Positions 11,656 to 20,886 of a stretch of 64,000 nt of DNA are shown here, piece after piece. Position numbers and translations under genes: made by a program. Positions within the stretch are counted from its first letter, which is position 1, and every line of letters begins with the position of its first letter. Source of the stretch: Microthyrium microscopicum (lineage: Eukaryota > Ascomycota > Dothideomycetes > Microthyriales > Microthyriaceae); assembly GCA_010405405.1 (NCBI GenBank), contig MU004240.1, forward strand, positions 326,217 to 390,216, in the 5' to 3' direction. Below the pieces are notes generated by a model, which saw only the letters and a program-made list of their open reading frames with translations, searched no databases and was not told the DNA's origin.

Positions 11656-13280
11656 GCTGATGTATCACTTGGGTGTATCTGCTTTTTTTCCAAGATCAGT
11701 GGTCTCAAGCTAAGACAGAAATCGAAGGAAATGAAGGCAGTTGTACTCGCAGAACATAAAATGCCAAAATCAGGTATTTCAACATCGTAAGGAAATGTGC
11801 CTTCGAATGCTCTGCTTAGATATCCAAAAGGATGGATTAGGAGTCATCACCAGGGGCCGGTTCCTACTGAGCGGGAAATAAATTATGTGAAGAAGTCTAA
11901 TTATAGAAATGTACCATGTATCATTCATTCCCAATCGGTTGACAACTATCAGCGGATTATAAATCATCCTGTTCACCAAATTTGAACGCTTTTTAGCATA
12001 TGATGTGCCTCTCACATACTATCTCTCCCAAATTTTACTCTGCATGTTGATTGCCGAATGATCTTAGGGAATCATGCTATCTAAAGGGGGCATATCAGAA
12101 CAACAGCTAATTTTTGCCCCAAATTATCATGATAGCTTTGATGGTGTACACCGCTAGCATCTTATACCTCTGCTGGCATAATGGGACTAAGAACGTTGAT
12201 AACTTACTCGTACTGTTCTTAAATACGTACCAGAAATGGTGCTGCTACAGAGCGGCCGTTCACTTGGGTATATATACCCAAAGAATGCCCACCTTGAATG
12301 ATCAGTAGAAACTTACCCGTAACTAAGAGGTATAAACGATGGGATACAGTACTTGGCAACATTGACTGGAATCAGGAGTCAAAATCATTGTATACAGCAG
12401 AGTTGCGATCATCTCATGCGCCACACAGTCTTCTCGATGAATGTCTAGTCCACTCCACGCAGAATTATCTATACAAAAAGCGACCAGAGGTATCATATTG
12501 GCATCAATGACTGGAAGATCAATGAAAAGCAATGGGCCTGCTCTGATCTTTACCTTTCGAGCATTCTCTCAAAACTATCACTTCCTATACAAATTGAGCC
12601 CCTTTTCATACCACACTGCAAATCTGAACAACAAGAACTGATCAATTTTTCGGGTTACGAACGAACACTCGTCAATAGACTACTTGCTTGATTTGGTGAC
12701 ATGAGTCCACCCTTTATTTGTACCACATTATCAAATGACAGTCACTGTAATGAAATACAACCCCATCTTTTTGTGACTCGACTTTGAAATGTTGTATTAC
12801 CTTTCTCATATTCCTCTTCTTTTACTTGTAAAGCAAAGCTTGCTTCTAGCAACCATCCGTCCCAACTTGACATCAAACTCGGTCTTCTTGCGTTTTTCGA
12901 CTTATCTCTCTCAGTCGCTTTGTGAAACAGACACGCAGATAGACAAAGAGATCATCCTATGTCAAACAATGGGTTTGTTTTGGATGGTTTTCTTTGTGGC
13001 TATCTCAACCTCAAATCCTACATTATCTCTATATAAAGTTTTTGTGGTCACCTGTCTGAAGGGCGAGATTCACCAACAATCCACTTGTTCATCTGAAATC
13101 CTCAGGTGCAGTATATACAAACTCATTACCTGCCATGGCCGCGATTCCACTTAAGGGAATCTGGACTCCTGGAAGTCCCATTTCCCCCAAACCTCCAAAC
13201 AACTGCGAAACCCAGCTCATTTGCCAGCCACGCCATCTCCCACTAGTACAAACACATCAATCACGTCACGAACTTCTAGG
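11656..13280. other. Intergenic, 1.6 kb without a supported gene
   Basis: Several short open frames (for example plus 12114-12308 and 12789-13154) have biased, low-complexity composition and no domain. An ATG at 13135 opens a different frame into the next gene and may lie in its 5' leader. Confidence 0.5.
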
Positions 13281-13922
13281 ATGGCTGGCTCCAACGAGTT
13301 TTCTCCACGAGATCTCCTGGAGTCCTCTCCAGAGCTCTCCAGCAGACAATCTTCTCCTGCTAGCACTGTTCAAGCGGAGGAAGAGGTTGATGTTCAAGAG
13401 CTGGACATTGACCATGGAGTCAACAAAATCGAGTGGGAAGATGTCAAGGTCTATCTCGAAGACAACAACCTCGACTATTTCTTCAGATTACCTTCGGTCA
13501 TGAAGAAATACTCGGAAGATGGGGTAGTCATGAAGGCAACATATGGCTCCGTTGCCGGAAAACTAAAGGCTCTCCTAAAATGGGAGGACTTCATTGCAAA
13601 GGGAAATCTGTTCTCACATCAAGAGGACTTCAAATTCACATATAACAACTACCCCTATGCTTGGGAAGACGGAGTCGTCCACTTGGTCGTATGGTGCAAA
13701 TTCGCACTTCCTGATGACCCAGAAACTGGTCGCATTGCAGGCTACGTTTCTGGCGCTATCGAAAAGCTTCTGGCAATCAAGTGCGCAAATCATAAGGATG
13801 AATTGCTATGGTGGCGCAATCCACCACATCTAAAGAGTGTTCCTGAATTGGAGCACTTTCACATCCTTCTTCGCAACCCATCTGCGGAATTCTTGACTGA
13901 GCTCAATCCAGTCAAAGGATGA
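13281..13922 (+). CDS. DUF3605 protein, GlcNAc-induced protein 1 (Gig1) family, copy 1
   Basis: Member of the family named after Candida GIG1, induced by N-acetylglucosamine; biochemical role unknown. Single exon, 213 aa, from the first in-frame ATG (MAGSNEFSPRD). The open frame continues upstream to 13221 but without an ATG, so the true start could lie in an unseen 5' exon. The conserved core is present: WEDVKVYLE, YGSVAGKLKALLKWEDF, FKFTYNNYPYAWEDGVVHLVVWCKF, ELLWWRNPPHLKSVPELEHFHILLRNP. A Ser-rich and acidic N-terminus precedes it. It lies 570 nt upstream of a second, diverged copy on the same strand, so a tandem duplication is likely. Confidence 0.85.
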   Translation: MAGSNEFSPRDLLESSPELSSRQSSPASTVQAEEEVDVQELDIDHGVNKIEWEDVKVYLEDNNLDYFFRLPSVMKKYSEDGVVMKATYGSVAGKLKALLKWEDFIAKGNLFSHQEDFKFTYNNYPYAWEDGVVHLVVWCKFALPDDPETGRIAGYVSGAIEKLLAIKCANHKDELLWWRNPPHLKSVPELEHFHILLRNPSAEFLTELNPVKG

Positions 13923-14492
13923 GCTCTTTCACACTTCTCAGGCGGGTAACTTAATAGAACAAATAAAGCTGGATTGGATGGAAAGGCTGATTGGTTGCCA
14001 TAATGCATTAGATTCACTCATGTCATGTTTGCATCTCTAATGAATGTAAAAGTACCTAGGTACACAGTCGTGTCTATAGACCGCGGTATCTAGAGCTTTA
14101 GCTAATCATATATAAAAGCATAACATGCTTCAATACGTCAATTTGTTTGGATCATGCAAGTGCCAATAACTCGTCCAGTCTGATAGCAAGTTCCCCAATT
14201 TCTCTCTTTGACCTCAACGCTCATGTACCTCAACGATAGGAACATGTGGACTATTATTCGCTTTGCCTGTTTTATGCTGGCTTTTGGGTGCAAGAATACC
14301 ACTTTATGCTCTTTTTCATGCAACATACCCATTTAATACTTTTGTTCTCCCGTTAGACAGAGCGCTTGTTGCTAAATAAATGGCATCATCTACCTTGGTC
14401 CTTGATATATATATAGAGCGAGCAATTGATACAAGAGACGAATCCTACGCCTGTACAAACGAAACACCTCCCTGGCTCGGCTATCTCCCACA
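13923..14492. other. Spacer between the two DUF3605 genes
   Basis: No gene. It should hold the 3' end of copy 1 and the promoter of copy 2. A short run of TATATATATAGAG near 14406 could be a TATA-like element about 85 nt before the start of copy 2. Confidence 0.4.
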
Positions 14493-15203
14493 ATGTGCTC
14501 TTCAGTCTACTCATCTGGCGCATCCAGCTCGGATCTCTCAAGCCTCGCCTCCTCCCCAACCACACCCATCTTCGAGGATAACATTCCATATTGGAACATG
14601 AACATCCCCTGGTGGCAGTGGACCAAAGAGTGCCCCAAACATCTAGTAAACATCGCAGAGCGAGACAAAGTAGCCTTGGCCGTACATGAAGAGGACTTTG
14701 TCCCCATAACATGGCAGCAAGCAAAGTTCGGCATTGCTACAGGCAACACCGATTTCGCAAGGCGCCCCAAAGTTCTGCGTGCTTATCGGGATAGCTTCGT
14801 CACTATCAACCAGATTTATGCCACAAACCTGGATTATCTCAAAGGTGAGTTAGGGTGGGAAGATCTCAGGCCATCGGCGGCAACACCATTCGGCAGCCTG
14901 GATGACTATCAAATAACATTAAATGGATACCCCTACGGCTGGGACGACGGGATCTACCACGTAGTCGTTTGGTGTAAGTTCCCTCTACCGGATGGTGAAG
15001 GCACTCTTCATGTTAACAAAGACTCTAGGGACAGAATCGACAGATGGGTTCGGGTTCAATGGCCAACACAAGCATCAGAAGACATCATGTGGTGGCGAAA
15101 TCCGGTCAAATTCAAAAGTGTACCGGAACTCGAGCACTTCCACGTTCTTTTGCGCTGCCCGGATCCATATATCATCGACGAGCTAGAGTCAAGGGTTCTG
15201 TAG
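14493..15203 (+). CDS. DUF3605 protein, GlcNAc-induced protein 1 (Gig1) family, copy 2
   Basis: Second tandem member, 236 aa, single exon, clear ATG. The N-terminus is Ser-rich (SSVYSSGASSSDLSSLASS) and is followed by an aromatic stretch (WNMNIPWWQWTKECP) that copy 1 lacks. The conserved core is YQITLNGYPYGWDDGIYHVVVWCKF and DIMWWRNPVKFKSVPELEHFHVLLRCP, nearly the same as in copy 1, while the segments between have diverged strongly. This suggests an old duplication with conserved structural core. Function in GlcNAc response is known only for the yeast family member and is not shown here. Confidence 0.87.
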   Translation: MCSSVYSSGASSSDLSSLASSPTTPIFEDNIPYWNMNIPWWQWTKECPKHLVNIAERDKVALAVHEEDFVPITWQQAKFGIATGNTDFARRPKVLRAYRDSFVTINQIYATNLDYLKGELGWEDLRPSAATPFGSLDDYQITLNGYPYGWDDGIYHVVVWCKFPLPDGEGTLHVNKDSRDRIDRWVRVQWPTQASEDIMWWRNPVKFKSVPELEHFHVLLRCPDPYIIDELESRVL

Positions 15204-15556
15204 GTGAGTACAGGTAAGCCGTGTGCTCGCTGTCTTTATCAACAACAATATATTTCTTCAATCAAATTTACAGCGTCTATCAGCAATAATATAACTATCA
15301 GTGAGTTTGTTAGTGCAAGTAATGATATTGAAAACCATTCTTGTGATAACGCGATGTCGCATGAGTGATTCTTCCGCCAGTCCGAACCACGTTTTCGTTC
15401 CTCCTTGAGCCATTCTCTATACACTGAACAAGGACAATCACAACAAGACCAGCTTGCCAGAAGACCGCTTTCTCAGCACAACCACTAATTCCCGTCGTTT
15501 CCCAATTCCACAATATTGTCATCCTCATCGTACTTCCAGCCATGCTTCCTCAACCA
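15204..15556. other. Convergent spacer between DUF3605 copy 2 and Hri1-like gene
   Basis: About 350 nt between two genes ending toward each other; nothing recognisable beyond likely 3' UTRs. Confidence 0.5.
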
Positions 15557-16440
15557 CTATGTCGAAGGAGCCTGCTCGTCCGGACTCCAATCCTGCTCAA
15601 CAACAAACCACGCATCCTCCACCGCACCCTCCAACGACGGAACCCTTATCCTCATCCCATGTGTAAAATCATCACACCCAAACAGCCACCGACAAGGCAA
15701 CGAGCCACCACCAACCCGAAACGTCAACCTCCACTCCTCATCATCAGCCTCAAACTCCCACCTCTCAACCGTAACATCATTACCCTTACGCATAATACCC
15801 TGACAATACTGGCCCATCCAAATAACTCGACCCATCGCACCTATCACACATTAGATATACATACCCAAATCACCATAGAATAAGGTAGAAACATACCCGT
15901 CCTCTCATCCTCACATTTCACCGCCACAAAAAGACCCCTCATCCCACCGACCGAACAAGCCGGCACATCAACCCAAATCTCCTCATACCCACACCCCATC
16001 CCCGTCTCCGCATTAACCATCACCCCCGTCTCCACCACCGCACCATCACTTCTATCACGCATAATCCCCTCATCGCTTGCCGGCGTCTTCGTGCTGCTGT
16101 CTACGCGGTGTTGCCAGACACCTCTGACTGCCCCTCCGTCCGTGTCCTGGCCATCCGGATAGTAATTAACTAGGCCATCAAACGCCCACTCCAGACCAGT
16201 GAAGGTGCTCGGATGCTCAAAGAGCGTGTTGGCCGGATGAGCTGGATCAGAGAGTGGTGGGAACGTGCTGGGGATGGAAGGTATTGGGTGGCGCAGGTGC
16301 AGACGGACGTCGATGAATATGCCGGTGGGGGTTGTGAGGACGAGGACGGAGGCGGGTTCGGTTGGTGGGGGGTTGGTGGGGTGGGGAAGCCAGCGGAAGC
16401 CGTGGCGGCGGGATATGGAGGGTTTGAGGGGGAAGACCAT
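15557..16440 (-). CDS. hri1: Hri1 family protein
   Basis: Hri1 is a cytosolic and nuclear two-barrel protein reported in yeast as a partner of Hrr25 kinase and Sec63; its activity is unknown. Exons (minus): 16440-15897 and 15840-15557; 275 aa, near the family's usual size. The first exon has SISRRHGFRWLPHPT, then LVLTTPTGIFIDVRL, GLEWAFDGL, WQHRVDSST and a CGYEEIWVDVP motif typical of the family. The second exon completes the second barrel: RVIWMGQYCQGIMRKG, VTVERWEFEADDEEWRLTF, LPCRWLF. The 56-nt intron (GTATGT donor, GATAG acceptor) is in phase. Codon use in the 5' exon is unusually C-rich. Confidence 0.8.
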
Positions 16441-17041
16441 TGTTTTGTTTGGAGGTGGATAGATGGGGGGGAGGTTATGTTGGATGGATGGTGTGAGTTG
16501 GTGGTGGGGAGATGGAGGATTGGAAATGGTAGAGGAGTTTTATGTTGGCGAGTTTGTTGACCGTTGGATGGAAGTTAGACCTGTCATCTGTACTACTATA
16601 ATCCCGAGCTCTTTCTTCTGCGCGTTTGATGATTGCTATGTTTGTATCATGGAAAGGGTTATGTTGAGGTTTAGATAAGAGGGGCAATGGGATGAAGTTG
16701 CATCATTCATCTCAGCCTTATCGCGTGGAAATGGAAAGGGCAAAGGTTCAGCCTTATTAGAATAGAGCCAATGAGATGAAAGAGCAAAACATCTATTATG
16801 CCCTTTTGCCCAACAGAAGATCAAAGCTACCGCCGCCCCAAAAACACGATATTTTTTAGAAGTTAAGAGGAGAAAGAATATCATAGGTGTCGAACCAAAG
16901 CCAAAATCGCTAACACTACGTCAAAAGTGGAGGGTATCTCTCGCAACGCATCATCCAAACAACAATCGCTAATATCCCCAGCCGCTAAACCGTTCCAAAA
17001 TGCTATATCACCCCATCGTCCAAGCTTCACCTTGTAGTAAC
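16441..17041. other. Intergenic upstream of Hri1-like gene
   Basis: No gene supported. Plus-strand frames over 16213-16678 are low-complexity Gly/Trp shadows of the Hri1 exon and its leader. It carries the promoter of the Hri1-like gene and the 3' UTR of the F-box gene. Confidence 0.45.
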
Positions 17042-17251
17042 TCAAAATCCATTGGCCTCCCATCTCTCAAAATCATCAGCTTGCTCACTCGTCCTCTCCC
17101 AGTCCTCCTCGTCCAACCATCCCTCATTCCAGTCCACTACCAAATCGCGCGGACCCCAAAAGTCATCGTACACATACGGTGGAGTATCTGGCGGATGGCG
17201 GAAAATACCGTCAGGGTCATAGGTCGAACCGCTGGTGGTGGGAACTGATCG
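17042..17251 (-). other. In-frame coding-like extension behind the F-box gene stop codon
   Basis: Beyond the TAG at 17254-17252 the same frame stays open for 69 codons to a TGA at 17044-17042. It encodes a protein-like, acidic and aromatic sequence, for example DPDGIFRHPPDTPP, VYDDFWGPRDLVVDW, WLDEEDWER. The stop codon sits in CATTAG, which could itself be a 3' splice site. Use of that acceptor from the donor at 17348 would skip the last zinc-finger segment and enter this extension in phase, giving a 574-aa product. A nonsense change in this strain or stop read-through are the alternatives. Confidence 0.55.
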
Positions 17252-19098
17252 CTAATGGAGTTCGTAGGTGCGGCGACCAGAGTAGTTGCACCAGTCGCAC
17301 TGCACAGTAAAGTCAGCAATCGTGGTTGGTCATAAGGGTGGAACTTACGCGTTCGATGGAGGAGCCGTCGTTGTCAATTATGCAGTATTCGTTGTTGCAT
17401 TTAGTGCAGGCTCGCATGTACAAGTCCTTGCAGTCATGGCACTGCGTGAATTGGTCAGTGAGTTGAAAGGGTAATAGAAAGGAAGTGCTTACGGTTTGTC
17501 CACAGCCAAAACAGTCTCGTCTTGCACCCATCTAACCAGTCATTTGTCAGTCGAAGTCTTGTCAAATGGAGAATATAGATGTCGGTCGTTGAGCATGAGG
17601 TGCTCCAAATATGCTGTGGCTCCGCCATGCCATTCCTTGAGAAAAGTGGGATTTTATTCCATTTCATCAGTCCATCCTTAGATGAAATAAAACGGAGTGT
17701 TTACAGGTTGGGCAGATGACCATCTTGTTCTATGCACGATTCGGTACAGAAATTTTTAAATACCTGCGGAGGTGTATGCACTGGCGGGTCGGCCAACGCA
17801 TTCTCGGAAGCCGTATGACGCTGAGCTGGTATATCATAACACGACTCACACCACCACTTGTGGCAGCGCTCGCACCAGCGTTCACGAATGCAGTCGAGGC
17901 ATCGGGCAATGACGCGAGGATTGGGCTCCAAGTACATGTAGCTGGAGCTGGGCATCTGAGCGGCTCGGATGGACACGGTGTTGAAAGGCGGTGGCGCTAG
18001 GAGAGGAAGTTGGTAGGAGGGCGACTGGCCGAAGACTGCGGGACCTTCTGGGCATGATTTACAGCTACTGCAGCTTGTAGGACCTAGAGAGACTGTTGCA
18101 ACTGCGGGTTGCAGATAGTTACTGGTATCTGCATTTGGTTCTTTTGGTGGAGAGTGTCGGGGTCCTCGACAGAGAACGGCATCGAAATGAATAATACCTT
18201 CACAAGCCATGATGGTTTCTGCCCATTGAGCGTGGGGCGCGCGTGCTATCATCTTTCCAGAGTGATACCACTTATCGTCGTTATCGGTGAGTTCTTTAGC
18301 TAATGTAGCCTGCGACCTCCTGTTCCACTCGGCGGAAAGTCTGGCCCCGACAGCTTTGACCGTATCAGATACTCTTGTTTCTGGAAAGCTAGTAGGCGAC
18401 CGTCGTCGCGGCCAGTTTGTGGTCTCTTCCTTGACTGGTTTTGGATCCTCAGGACCAAATATGTACAAACCGCGTAGTTTTGGAGTACCTTCTGGTCTGG
18501 TAGGTCGGACACTGTACTTGAGTGTCTGGCAAAGCCTTTGATGGTTCAATTGCTTCACTCCACGTATTGACAGAATGCGGACATTGAATCGATCTTCCAT
18601 GATGATTTCGCGTACAATCTCAGTTGGAACTGTAAGGCCATCGAGCATCAAAGTTGATATATTGAAAAGCCAATCTTTCTTTTCCATACGATTGAAGATG
18701 CTCCGCAGCGGGCTCGAGTAGAACTCGTCTTCGGTCACACCTTCATCCATGCGCTGGTTGCCCCAGTGTGAGCTGTTGATGTCGGCATTTGAGTCGAGAG
18801 CAGCACGCTTGACTGGAGCTAGATTGAGATATTGAAATGAAGAGGATAGACGAGGTTCTCTGGTTATAAGGTTTCGGTATTGGTGATTGGTGCTGGCAAT
18901 GGCGAGAAGGGATGTAAGTGGGATTTGGGTGACGATGCGACTCGAGATGAGGGAGTTTGCCAGGACGTCGTACAAAGAGGTAGCTGGCTTTGGATCAATT
19001 TGAATCGCAAATGTACACATGTCTTGCACTGAGAGAGATGAGGTGATAGGGATATCAGTGAAATTGGCGAATTGAAGCCCGGGGGATCCGGAAGGCAT
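17252..19098 (-). CDS. F-box-like protein with C-terminal cysteine-rich zinc-binding region
   Basis: Probable substrate adaptor of unknown target. Exons (minus): 19098-17705, 17520-17493, 17441-17349, 17299-17252; 520 aa. The F-box-like stretch is near residues 40-95 (SLYDVLANSLISSRIVTQIP, LLAIASTNHQYRNLI). The middle is a variable receptor region. The C-terminus is rich in Cys pairs: SCSSCKSCP, RCLDCIRERWCERCHKWWCESC, then CFGCGQTCHDCKDLYMRACTKCNNEYC across the small exons and CDWCNYSGRRTYEL at the end, enough for several zinc sites. The junction at 17521 uses a GCAAG acceptor that alone keeps phase. The TAG at 17254-17252 is followed by 69 further open codons in the same frame (see separate entry), so the C-terminus is uncertain. 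Confidence 0.72.
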
Positions 19099-20886
19099 TG
19101 TAAGTTATAGGAGTGGAGCTTATGTATGATGGTGTATGTTTGTTAATAGATGAAGTGAGAAAGAATGGGGGGAAGTATGAAGAACAGAGAAGTGTATGAG
19201 ATGGGAATGAAAGATAGTAGACAATGGAGTCGCACAGCAGTAGCGGTCGTATGGCGATGGTATAAAAGTAAACGTATCAAAAACGACCACGCTGGCTTGC
19301 GCGCAACACTGATGCAGCGTGTTTGGTGGTGAGGAGCAGAGAGGCCAGAGAAAGCGAGCTAAGAAAAGCTATTGCAGGGATTGCTTAAAGGAGCAACTGC
19401 ATGATGATGGAGGGATTCTAGGATCACCAAGTGATTGGCAGGACAAGGCCAGATCAGAGCAATTAGACAGTTTAGAAAAGGCAATATGGACGCACTAGAG
19501 GCGGCGACTTTGGAAACATCCATCTGGCTTCTGGGAGCAGCCTTGAGCCTTGAGCCAAGGTGCAGCAGCAAACGTTAGCCCGATGCAGAGCCATGCAAGG
19601 CCAGTGTTTTGATGCCTTTAAGCTGCTGTCCATACTGGCTGAAACTTCCTAAAACCCATGTAGTGAGGAGATCACAGAGTGGGGTGCAGTTTCTTGACTG
19701 CAACACAATTACTATCTCACTCCTTTCTGGCCTTGGACTCGAGTGCTGTCAGACCCGCCCAGTTGTGTGTTGCGTGGGCGTGACTGTCTGCATCACTAGA
19801 TCATCTGCCACCCTCTCCTGCTCCTTACAGGTAAAGAAGTGGTAGGCGAAGAGCAATGTCTGACTCCTTCTATCGCATAAAGGGTCCACATAACTGGGGG
19901 AGGTCGCGACGGACAAGATAATCTTGGAACCAGTCTTGGAGGTTTGGCATCTCGCAATCTGCACTGACGCGACTAAATGCGGCTGCCAAGGAAGACAACT
20001 AAGATTTTGTAGTTAGCATTGGCTTGACGAATTTACTTTTGTATGAGCTTGGCCATCTCAGCAGTGTCAGAGGATTGAGATGGTGGCATGGCGAGATGTG
20101 ATCTGATGTAATAATATATTCAATGGCCCAAGCTCCTAGAGTCTGGGGCACAATGCACATCAAGTCTTTGAATCTTATTCTTGACAGAGTTATTCCTGAT
20201 CCCTGAAGACAATCCTACGATCCAGACTGTGTCCTTTGTAACTGACTCTCGCCCTGAACAGGTTGCGTGGGATATCGCGGGGCGGACAGCCAGATAGGCT
20301 CTGATGGGCGAAATGCTTAATTTCTACATCGTGACCAATGCGGGGGACAGTGAGTCTTGAGTCTTAGGCAAACTGTTTAGTCGCGCGATGCCACTACGCG
20401 TTTGGTTCTTTCTGGTTGTTGGCAGCAGGCTGCCCGGAGTATTCTTCATTCATTTCCATGATATTCCATCGTTTCAAATGATTATGGCGGAGGAGACGAT
20501 GGCCGTTGATGATGATTGTGCCATTTACGACTTGTTGATAGAACTAGAGGCGGGCCTGAGGGTTTTGTAGATGTCAAAAGATAAAGGAATGGATATTAAT
20601 GGGTGGAGTGTGATGAAGACCCTGCATAAGGAAGTCTTGGGCGATTAGTGAGGAGGTCAGGGCACGATGCTTTTCGCCACGACTCTACACAGTACAGTAC
20701 ACACGACACCACCTCTCTGCCTATTTCGGCTATTTGTTGTCACTGAACCTTCCAGAATATATCCTGAAATAATCATGCTGTATAATCACTGACCTCTCAC
20801 CCTTCTCCTCTAATCCGCTCTTATCTTCCAACCTGTCCTCCATCCCACCATGCATCATCCTCTTCACCTACAACTCTCACACTCCT
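19099..20886. promoter_or_regulatory. Divergent intergenic region between F-box and Ufd1-like genes
   Basis: About 1.8 kb with no supported gene. It lies between divergently transcribed genes and should hold both promoters. Pyrimidine-rich leader sequence (20,800-20,880) precedes the Ufd1-like start. No repeats were seen. Confidence 0.5.

Noticed and set aside
12789-13154. 121-aa plus-strand open frame before the DUF3605 gene
   Set aside because: Low-complexity hydrophobic start and no family resemblance; more likely leader or promoter sequence.
16213-16678. Plus-strand Gly/Trp/Val-rich open frames
   Set aside because: They are the antisense shadow of the Hri1 5' exon and a biased leader sequence.
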